The notes under the pieces were generated by a model. That model ran no database searches, had not been told where the DNA came from, and saw only the letters and a list, made by a program, of their open reading frames with translations. A stretch of DNA of 64,000 nt. It comes from Stomorhina lunata (lineage: Eukaryota > Arthropoda > Insecta > Diptera > Rhiniidae). The position numbers were made by a program, and so were the translations under genes. The stretch is taken from contig OW121743.1 in NCBI GenBank assembly GCA_933228675.1, positions 12,867,371-12,931,370 of the forward strand, read 5' to 3'. Positions within the stretch are counted from its first letter, which is position 1, and each line of letters begins with the position of its first letter. This document shows positions 56,229 through 64,000 of the stretch, piece by piece.

Positions 56229-57660
56229 AGGTTTATATGAAGTTTGCTCAATATCGGTCGAGCGCTTGCCTGTATGTGCTTTATAGAATAGTAAACTATA
56301 ATATTAGTTTATATTTGCTTAATATCGGTCGAGCGCTTCTTTAATTATCACATTTTTTGTAAGAAATTAATTAGTATTTTTTTAGAGTTTATAAAATCCA
56401 TGGAAATTTTTTATATTTTTATTAAATCCATGGAAATTTTTTATATTTTTATAAAATCCATGGAAATTTTTTATATTTTTTTAAAATCCATGGAAATTTT
56501 TTATATTTTTATAAAATCCATGGAAATTTTTTTTCATATTTTTATAAAATCCATGGAAATTTTTCATATTTTTAAAAAATCCATGGAAATTTTTTATAAT
56601 ATAGTTTTCATATATTGTATAAACTCTATAGATTTTCTTCTTCTATATACTATGTACATAAAAATGAAAGCTAGCCTGTATGTTCTTTATAGAATAGTAA
56701 ACTATTATATAAGTAGAAGGTTTATATTTGCTTAATATCGGTCGAGCGCTTCTTCATTTATCATATTTTTAGTTACAAATTAATTAGTATTTTTTTAGAG
56801 TTTATAAAATACATGGAAATTTTTTATATTTTTATTAAATCCATGGAAATTTTTCATATTTTTATAAAATCCATGGAAATTTTTTATAATATAGTTTCCA
56901 TATATTGTATAAAATCTATAATTTTTTTTTTCTATATAATATGTACATAAAAATAAAAGCTTGCCTGTATGTGCTTTATAGAATAGCAAACTATAACATT
57001 AGTAGAAGGTTTATATTGTGAACCGCCGTGGTATAGCAGGTTAGTCATCCGCCTATCATACCAGAGGCCCAATTTCGATCCCTGGCCAGACTCACTTGAA
57101 AAATAAATTTTCAATAAAGCGGCGGTTCACCTCATAACTCAGCTAGCCACTGGTTATTGAGTATTAGGCTATGAAAAACTTCTCTAACTAATGCATTTGC
57201 CGTTCGGAGCCGGCGTTAAAACGTAGGTCCCTTTCAATGAGTCTAAAAAAAATAGAATCGGATGCAGCTCATTGTCTGAGAGAAGTACCCCTTGTTCCAA
57301 TTGGAATGTTGTCGGGGAATTATATATATATATATAGAAGGTTTATATTTGCTTAATACCGGTCGAGCGCTTCTTTATTTATCACATTTTTTTTAAGAAA
57401 TTAATTAGTATTATTTTAGAGTTATAAAATCCATGGACATTTTTTATATTTTTATAAAATCCATGGAAATTTTTTATATTTTTATAAAATCCATGGAAAT
57501 TTTTTATATTTTTATAACATCCATGGAAATTTTTTATATTTTTATAAAATCCATGGAAATTTTTTATAATATAGTTTCCATATTTGTATAAATTCTATAA
57601 ATTTTCTTCTTCAATATACAATGTACATAAAAATGAAAGCTTGCCTATATGTGCTTTATA
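56229..57660. repeat. segmental tandem block with a 30-bp CCATGG minisatellite (array I)
   Basis: Three to four blocks of roughly 400 bp are present. Each has TAGAAGGTTTATATTTGCTT, AATATCGGTCGAGCGCTTCT, then units of AAATCCATGGAAATTTTTTA plus TATTTTTATA (six or seven at 56395-56600, three at 56808-56900, five at 57425-57565). These are followed by TATATTGTATAAA, then GCCTGTATGTGCTTTATAGA. The third block is interrupted by the SINE at 57018-57334. Confidence 0.88.
57018..57334 (+). mobile_element. tRNA-derived SINE with 15-bp target-site duplication
   Basis: The head reads GTGAACCGCCGTGGTATAGC, AGGTTAGTCATCCGCC, and further on ATTTCGATCCCTGG. The A-box (TGGTATAGCAGG) and B-box (TTTCGATCC) are spaced as in a tRNA gene. 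The body runs to GTTGTCGGGGAATTATATA, an (AT)n tail. The duplication TAGAAGGTTTATATT stands at 57003-57017 and again, identically, at 57335-57349, so the borders are exact. The element has no ORF and would depend on a LINE for mobility. The copy at 45087-45396 is about the same length. Confidence 0.93.
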
Positions 57661-58350
57661 GAATAGTAAATTATTCACCTGATCATGTTATGATCTTTAG
57701 CACAGTTGTTTCGACACTGTTACCGACAGGTGGCGCCACTGGACAATACTCAAAATAAATTAAATCGTAAACTGTGCATTTGATTATGCTATGATCTTTA
57801 GCAGAATTATTGCGCAAGAGTCAACGGAGGTTTCTAAAACGGCACTGAAAATTGTTAAAAATTACTTGTATGGTAAACTATACATTTGATCACGTGTGGA
57901 TCGAACAAAATCAATAAAATGATTCACAATTAATTGGATATTTGTGTAATGTCTTTCCTTCAAACTTATTTTAGTCTGTGGAAAAATATTCATAATATAA
58001 GCAAGTCTTTAAAATTACTGATTTCTCAATATTTTAGTTTTCTCGATCCGAACATGATCGAATTATTTCTGTTCGCGGCGAAGTTTAAAACTTCACCAGC
58101 GGAACTACTAGGGTTTTATCAGATAGAGATGCGTTGTTGAGTGGAACTCCTGCTAAAAGACTACTTAACTAACGGCTTTAGACTTAATGATTTGGTAGGC
58201 TTCATGGTTAACTCCAAAGACCTAGCTGTAGCTAAAACTCACACGAAGTCTACATAATCAAAGTTGTGTTTTAAACGCCGAAATTCTGCCTATTCAGAAA
58301 GACGTGCAAGCAAGCAGTCAGATCCCGAGAGGAAGCTTTCTAAAATCCAG
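57661..58350. other. gene-free stretch
   Basis: A phrase GATTATGCTATGATCTTTAG or GATCATGTTATGATCTTTAG occurs twice (57680 and 57781), a local direct repeat about 100 bp apart. No gene recognised. A frame at 57934-58140 has no known domain. Confidence 0.45.
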
Positions 58351-58354
58351 TTAC

Positions 58355-59190
58355 TGGTTTGCAACGCAAACATGCGAGGCACGACGCTTGTGCCAAAGTA
58401 TTAAGACGTGGAAAAGCTCTATACGAGCAGCGTCTTCATACTAAAATTCTTGCTGACCCCCGGGCAGTAAGAGATTCTGGCACTATGAGGCAAAACATGA
58501 GCGAATCATTAAACCGCGATTTAGAAACAATCTCAGAATGGGGTCGTGAGAATAGAGACGATGTAAATGCGCGGAAATCTCAATGTTGAATGCTCACGTA
58601 CGGCGGATCATGTTACTTCATCTGCATTAATGGGTGGTGAAAATATCGAGGAATCAGATACTCTTGATGTTTTGGACATGAGAATTTAGGGGTACCACAA
58701 GGCTCCGTTCTTTATCCTATTTCATTTCTTATCTTTATAAACGACGCTCTACGTCAAACTTTCAATCCTATCTACTTTTTTTTGCAGATGATGATGTAAC
58801 ATTGCCATTCGTATTCATTCAATCATAGACCAAACCTGTTAGAAGGCAAAACATGAATGAATCATTAAACCGCAATTTAGAAACAATCTCAGAATGGGGT
58901 CGTGAGAATAGAGACGATTTTAATGCGCGGAAAACTCAATGTTGTTTGCTCACGCATAAACGCACGGCGGATCATGTTACTTTATCTGTATTAATGTGTC
59001 GTGAAAATATCGAGGAATCAGATACTCTTGTTGTTCTGGGCATGAGAATTCAATGTGATGTCCGTTGGACTGACCATCACGGGTCGAAAGAAGCATTCAA
59101 GTGTCTCGGTCTCTAAAACGGTGTAAGAGACACTTTACTCCATCTGATCTCCTTACTATTTAGACCACCTTTAAAGTCTATTTTTTCTGT
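58355..59190 (+). pseudogene. LINE reverse transcriptase remnant (palm to thumb), rearranged
   Basis: Recognisable RT pieces in order: KALYEQRLHTKILADPRA; a first copy of NMSESLNRDLETISEWGREN; LGVPQGSVLYPISFLIFIND (the conserved PQGS motif, about 58687); FFADDDVTLPF (the catalytic ADD motif, about 58781); then a second, longer copy from 58852 with NLETISEWGRENRDDFNARK, TQCCLLTHKRTADHVTLSVL, SDTLVVLGMRIQCDVRW and EAFKCLGL. The ETISEWGREN segment therefore occurs both before and after the catalytic motif, and the first occurrence is out of order, showing a rearrangement. Stops and frameshifts are frequent. The element is Jockey/CR1-like and inactive. Confidence 0.85.
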
Positions 59191-59194
59191 ATAG

Positions 59195-59600
59195 CTCGAA
59201 TGTCAAGTCCATCTTGTATTATGGCTGCGAAACTCGGAAACGCACAAATGCCATCGATAAACGCCAACAAACCTTTGCAAACAAATGCTTGCGGCAAATC
59301 CTTAATATATGGTGGCCAAATCGCATAAGAAATGAAGATCTGCTAAACGCTACAAACCAAATCCCTTCTTCTATAGAGGTTTGTCAAGGGAAATGACGGT
59401 GGATAGACCACACACTTCGAAGGCCAAATACTAACATTGCTTGACAAGCGCTTCGTTGGAATCCACAAGGAAGCGGCCGTCGTGTTGGTGCATCTGCTAG
59501 AACGTAGAGAAGGTCAATTGATGCGGAATGATGTGGAATGTTGTATAAAAGGATGGTTGAGCCCCTATGCTCCACTGGGAGTCAAGGATAACAGAAGAAA
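59195..59600 (+). pseudogene. RTE-like LINE C-terminal remnant nested in the RT remnant
   Basis: The + strand reads VKSILYYGCETRKRTNAIDK, RQQTFANKCLRQILNIWWPN and RIRNEDLLNATNQIP, then after a stop RWIDHTLRRPNTNIA. After a further stop comes QALRWNPQGSGRRVGASA. This is the end of the RT thumb and the C-terminal tail typical of RTE-like elements. The end GCTCCACTGGGAGTCAAGGA plus TAACAGAAGAA is a 3' end, also seen at 56177-56228. It interrupts the other LINE between 59190 and 59601, so it is the younger insertion. Confidence 0.8.
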
Positions 59601-59708
59601 GTCTATTTTGCAGCTTCTCGACCGAGTGCAGGAGAGGGACTGTATTGATTCACTGGAGCAGCAAGCACCTAGCCCTAGCCATTGTTTAGACCATCTAATA
59701 AGCACTTA
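59601..59708 (+). pseudogene. continuation of the interrupted LINE reverse transcriptase
   Basis: LQLLDRVQERD and then SLEQQ resemble the LLDRVQ(K/R)R...SLEHRR thumb segment of the same LINE type as 58355-59190. This piece thus resumes the older element after the nested RTE fragment. The frame ends at 59707-59709. Confidence 0.65.
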
Positions 59709-59985
59709 ATATTATCTTTTTTGTATCTTTTAGCGGGACTTCTAAAAAATACAAGACAGCAATCAGAACCGAGTATGTCTAAAAACTAGCGTCGATTTTC
59801 ATTTTTAAGCTATCAGTGATATCTATTTACATATAATAGTCTTAAATTATAGTCCGGCCCATAGTCTTAAATTACTAAAGTTCCTTAAGTCTTTTTTTTT
59901 TTTCTTTAATTTCAAAGCTTTCTTTTAAGATATATCGAAAAAGCGGTAATTTTAATATAACTTCCTTTATCTTTAGGTTAAATAT
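59709..59985. other. short gene-free stretch before the LTR
   Basis: Contains a phrase duplicated locally (CATAGTCTTAAATTA and TAATAGTCTTAAATTATAGT, near 59835-59875). Nothing else seen. Confidence 0.4.
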
Positions 59986-60561
59986 TGTCACGAATTTTTA
60001 AGTTATCCCGCCCATTGTGCAAAGTTCACTATTTATAATTCTTCTCCGAGTTTTTTTTTAGAATGTTTCTGTTGGTGAAGTTGTTGTTAAGTTTGAGTCT
60101 ATAAGCAGAACAACATTTTTCTCTTAATGTTTTACTGTAAGAGTAGAGCAACATTTTGCTCTTTATCTACACTCTCTCTCTCAGTTGCTGTTAACTTCAA
60201 ATAATCCATTTGTACAACGTTTGGGTAAGTGTGTTCTTGATCATGTGAGAATGTATTGGAACATGCATGAACATTCGTAGATCCCATTGTTATGCAATCG
60301 ACGACAGCAGCTCTCTTCTCTACTATAAAAGACTGATGAGCTGATATCGTGGCAGAGTTTTAGTTCAGACGCGTATTAAAGAACAGTGAGACTAAGAATA
60401 TTTGTAAAGCGATAAGTTTGTTTACAATTTGTGTTAAAAGTGAACTAACTCTATAAGTTAGTAAAAAGATAACTTTGTAAGACGACTTAAAGTCTTCTAA
60501 TTTTGTTTTGGATTGTTTGCAAAAAGAATTCCTTCCAGGTTTTTAAAGGAACAACATAACA
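59986..60561 (+). mobile_element. solo LTR of a Gypsy-like retrotransposon
   Basis: This 576-bp unit starts TGTCACGAATTTTTAAG and ends GGAACAACATAACA, giving the TG...CA (indeed TGT...ACA) ends of an LTR. It is flanked by an identical 4-bp duplication, ATAT at 59982-59985 and 60562-60565. Inside is a TATA box (60324-60331) with an initiator-like TAGTTCAGAC about 37 bases on, and an ATTAAA at 60375. No primer-binding site or gag frame follows, so the element has recombined to a solo LTR. 4-bp duplications at AT-rich targets fit the Gypsy group. Confidence 0.8.
60324..60370 (+). promoter_or_regulatory. LTR core promoter (TATA plus initiator)
   Basis: TATAAAAG at 60324-60331 and TTAGTTCAGAC at about 60360-60370. 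The spacing is slightly longer than the usual ~30 bases. It points along the + strand, the same direction as Flo2, and could drive intronic transcription. Confidence 0.55.
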
Positions 60562-60565
60562 ATAT

Positions 60566-61195
60566 ATTTTAAAGATTTAATTAATCCTGTTTTCATTAAC
60601 TTTTGCAATTTAAATTGTAAAATTTTACTTAAACTAATTCTTCTTATTGTTTTTTGTCTTCTACAAAACTTTATTGGACTCATAACATTTTCTTTTTAAT
60701 GTTCCAAGAAATGCCATAAATTTAATTTATATCGCATTTAAAAGTGTTTCTTAAATAAAGAAGCGAAACATGATTGTTTTAAAAAACTTAAGTTAAAATT
60801 ACATTTCTTTTCTTTTTTATAAAAAAAAGAGAAAGAACTCATTAAAATGGAAACAATAGCCTGAAAGTAGCGAAAATACAAAATTTAGCCTTCAGCCAGA
60901 AAAAACAGGAAAACAAGCATTTACTGCCAAATTTTACAGAGCTTTAGGAGGATTTAACCAAGTGAAAATGTGATTTTTGGTATTAAGTCTTGAAAAAAAG
61001 GAGAAGGTGTGCGTAGAGTAAAGGCAGGAAATATGATCATAGAAAGGAAAGTCTGTATAAAGTTTAAGTATTTTTAAAAGATTTTAGTTTTTGCTTTGAA
61101 ATTGAATCTTGGGTTAAGAAAGACTCCTTAACATGTAGAGATATTTCACTCTATACATTTTTTTCTGTCAAAAATGAATTTGAAGTGGATAAAGA
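60566..61195. other. gene-free stretch
   Basis: AT-rich; nothing recognised. Confidence 0.4.
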
Positions 61196-61400
61196 ACAAT
61201 GAAAAACACTTAAACGCCCAAAAAAAACATACATTTCATAAGTAGGTGTATGTGCCTTAGCTTTCTCTCAATGGATAATCGTCTCCATTAGTTGTTTCCG
61301 AGTTAGTGTAAGTCTTTTTTATGGGACTTTTCAAAATGACCATATGGAAAATCAATCTATGGAAGTGCCACATCTTTATATTATAAAGTCTTTGATTTGA
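61196..61400 (+). repeat. dispersed repeat, partner of 525-715
   Basis: Same orientation and order of shared phrases as at 525-715 (GTGCCTTAGCTTTCT, CCATTAGTTGTTTCCGA, GACCATAT, TATGGAAGTGC, ATATTATA(A/G)AGTCTTTG). It differs by an insertion (GTGTAAGTCTTTT) and scattered substitutions. Confidence 0.75.
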
Positions 61401-62184
61401 GTTAATATTTTTAGTTTATTTTCCTTAGAATTCCTTCCCCTTTATTTTCTGAACAAAAAAATCGTTACATTCCTTTTCGGCAAATAAATTGTATAGCGTG
61501 AAAATGTTTTAACATAAATGTTCAAGCACAAACAATAAATTAAATACAAAATAATATTTTGGCATAACCTTAAGACTATAATTACCGGAAATTCCCTCCT
61601 TCCAGCACTTAAGAGTAACACAACCCACCGTGATATTCACACACTCACTCACTCACACATATACATATGTATTTGACACCACAAAACTGCAGGAAGTTAA
61701 ATTTAAATAAAATGTTCTCGAACATTTTAGCAAATGTCAAAAAGGATACATCCTTACAAGGATAACGACAACTGAAAAAAATGTTTGTTTTAAACGTGAT
61801 GGCCTTAAATATTGATGGAGCTGAAAAAAGTTTGTTAATGAATTAAAGTAGATAAAATGTAGGATTACCTACAAAATGGAGAAGGGTATTATTTAAAGTA
61901 TTTAGGGACAATATTTTGTGTAAAGTTTGTTTGGAATTAGGGATAAAAAAGGATTTTAAAACTTGAAAATTAAGGTTGACATTTTTGTTTTTGCTAATCT
62001 AGGATAACTACACGATGTTACAAAGTTAAACACATCCAATTTATTACATACACAGCTATACTGTGATGCTACACGAAGTTTTGGGATAATTCTGAAATAC
62101 ATCTAAATCCGAAAAAGATTTTAGTTATTTTAAGTTAACTCAAGTTTACGATATATAATTTTTTTCGAAAAAAAATTTAAGAAT
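61401..62184. other. gene-free stretch
   Basis: Includes a CACTCACTCACTCACACATA microsatellite-like stretch near 61640-61662. Otherwise unique AT-rich intron sequence. Confidence 0.45.
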
Positions 62185-62375
62185 AATTTTTTCGGTGTAA
62201 AATCTATGATATCTCTAAAACTACTAAGCGGATTAAGAAAAATGTGAAGACGACTTAAAGACCAAATTGTTCTTGATTTAGCCGTTTTGGAGTTATTATA
62301 AAAAACAGTTAAAAAAAATATATATATACCTCGAAAACTAGAGCCAAATTGCAAAAACCAATGTCATTTCCTATA
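62185..62375 (+). repeat. dispersed repeat, partner of 55208-55445
   Basis: It shares TTTTTTCGGTGTAAAATCTA, TGATATCTCTAAAACTACTA, AGCGGATTAAGAAAAATGTG, CCGTTTTGGAGTTATTATAA and CTCGAAAACTAGAGCC-type phrases in order. It runs directly into array J. Confidence 0.75.
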
Positions 62376-64000
62376 AAAAAAAACAAGAAATTTTTGAAAA
62401 ATTTCCTATAAAAATAAGACATTTTTGAAAAATTTTCTAGAAAAATCAGAAATTTTTGAAAACTTTCCTATAATAATAAGAAATTTTTTAAAAAATTCTT
62501 CTAAAAATAAGATATCTTTAAAAAATTTCCTATAAAAATAAGAAATTTTTGAAAAATTTCCTAGAAAAACAATAAATTTTTAAAAAATTTCCTAGAAAAA
62601 TAAAAAAATTTTGAAAAATTTCCTAGAAACATAAGAAATTTTTGAAAAATTCTCCAAAAACATAAAAATTTTTTTAAAAATTTTCCAAAATTTCTTATTT
62701 TATATAAAAATTTTAGAAAAATTTCCTATAAAAATAAGAAATTTTTGAAAACCTTCCTATAAAAATTGAAAATTTTTGCAAAATTTCCTATAAAAATAGG
62801 AAATTTTTGAAAAATTTCCTAGAAAAATTAGAAATTATTGAAAAATTTCCTATCAAATATAAGAAATTTTTAAAAAATTCCCCAGAAAAATAAGAAATTT
62901 TTAAAAAATTTCCTATAAAAATAAGAAATTTCTTATTATTATAGGAGATTTTTTAACAATTTCTTATTTTAATAAGAAATTTTAGAAAAATTTTTGAAAA
63001 ATTTCCTATAAAAATAGTAAATTTTTGAAAAATTTCCTATAAAAATAGTAAATTTTTGAAAAATTTCCTATAAAAATAGTAAATTTTTAAAAAATTTCCT
63101 ATAAAAATAGGAAATTTTTGAAAAATTTCCTATAAAAATAGGAAATTTTTGAAAAATTTCCTATAAAAATAGGAAATTTTTGAAAAATTTCCTATAAAAA
63201 TAGGAAATTTTTGAAAAATTTCCTATAAAAATAGGAAATTTTTGAAAAATTTCCTATAAAAATAGGAAATTTTTGAAAAATTTCCTATAAAAATAGGAAA
63301 TTTTTGAAAAATTTCCTATAAAAATAGGAAATTTTTGAAAAATTTCCTATAAAAATAGGAAATTTTTGAAAAATTTCCTATAAAAATAGGAAATTTTTGA
63401 AAAATTTCCTATAAAAATAGGAAATTTTTGAAAAATTTCCTATAAAAATAGGAAATTTTTGAAAAATTTCCTATAAAAATAGGAAATTTTTGAAAAATTT
63501 CCTATAAAAATAGGAAATTTTTGAAAAATTTCCTATAAAAATAGGAAATTTTTGAAAAATTTCCTATAAAAATAGGAAATTTTTGAAAAATTTCCTATAA
63601 AAATAGGAAATTTTTGAAAAATTTCCTATAAAAATAGGAAATTTTTGAAAAATTTCCTATAAAAATAGGAAATTTTTGAAAAATTTCCTATAAAAATAGG
63701 AAATTTTTGAAAAATTTCCTATAAAAATAGGAAATTTTTGAAAAATTTCCTATAAAAATAGGAAATTTTTGAAAAATTTCCTATAAAAATAGGAAATTTT
63801 TGAAAAATTTCCTATAAAAATAGGAAATTTTTGAAAAATTTCCTATAAAAATAGGAAATTTTTGAAAAATTTCCTATAAAAATAGGAAATTTTTGAAAAA
63901 TTTCCTATAAAAATAGGAAATTTTTGAAAAATTTCCTATAAAAATAGGAAATTTTTGAAAAATTTCCTATAAAAATAGGAAATTTTTGAAAAATTTCCTA
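62345..64000. repeat. 31-bp hairpin-unit tandem array (array J), near-perfect to the window edge
   Basis: The left part (62345-62990) is degenerate, with some units inverted (for example around 62685-62705 and 62930-62980). From about 63000 the period is exactly 31 bp. After about 63080 every unit appears identical: AATTTTTGAAAAATTTCCTA plus TAAAAATAGGA. Each unit contains an 11-bp inverted repeat (AAATTTCCTAT and ATAGGAAATTT) with the loop AAAA. About 30 identical units are visible and the array continues beyond the window. The unit is the reverse complement of the TTTCCTATTTTTATAGGAAA variant in array E. Confidence 0.96.

Noticed and set aside
57934..58140. 68-codon open frame
   Set aside because: No known domain, and its start and end have no supporting context. 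It is probably chance.
60330..60345. CTGATGAG core resembling a hammerhead ribozyme
   Set aside because: No matching GAAAC segment or flanking helices were found nearby, and it lies in the LTR leader next to the TATA box.
26360..64000. Search for the next Flo2 exon
   Set aside because: No stretch encoding the expected TLTVE...DRDQFA region was recognised; it is presumably beyond the window.

Overview
The window looks like genomic DNA of a higher (cyclorrhaphan, probably calyptrate) fly. It is very AT-rich and has almost no unique coding sequence. The only host gene I can support is flotillin-2 (Flo2, reggie-1) on the + strand. Its exons lie at 10811-10998, 16954-16986 (an 11-codon microexon) and 26251-26359. 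Their reading phases fit together (1/0, 0/0, 0/1) and all have AG/GT borders. A second 33-nt candidate microexon lies at 11281-11313. A possible alternative first exon (ATG at 19392, ending in phase 1 at 19446) could splice to the exon after 26359, which is not in the window. The Flo2 start exon and the remaining downstream exons were not found, so the last intron runs more than 37.6 kb to the window end.

Roughly 18 kb of the window consists of tandem arrays with 21-32 bp AT-rich units: 1-440, 6556-9450, 11640-16592, 17726-19245, 27230-30825, 31240-33340, 53510-54265, parts of 56395-57560, and 62345-64000. Most are variants of one theme, an A/T-tract plus a TATAG(A/G)AAA core. Some carry higher-order duplications of 0.5-1.24 kb. 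The array at the right edge (31 bp, almost perfect, each unit a hairpin) is in inverted orientation to the array at 27-31 kb. Longer tandem repeats (about 155, 190 and 310-340 bp) lie at 36.4-38.7, 40.1-41.7, 42.7-43.3 and 50.3-51.2 kb.

The rest is a graveyard of mobile elements:
- two related families of non-coding dispersed elements (3.95-6.46 kb and 20.7-25.4 kb);
- LINE remnants (RNase H end at 4.2-5.3 kb, endonuclease at 19.8-20.3 kb, reverse transcriptase at 46.3-47.5 and 58.4-59.7 kb, RTE-like pieces at 49.5-52.0, 56.2 and 59.2-59.6 kb);
- two mariner/Tc1-type transposase remnants (45.4-45.9 and 47.6-48.0 kb);
- a piggyBac-type MITE with TTAA duplication (44229-44439);
- two copies of a tRNA-derived SINE (45.1-45.4 and 57.0-57.3 kb, the latter with a 15-bp target-site duplication);
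- a solo LTR with TG...CA ends and an ATAT duplication (59986-60561).

Everything between and around the exons therefore sits in Flo2 introns or, for the left part, upstream of the first exon seen. No CRISPR array, rRNA or stand-alone tRNA gene was seen.
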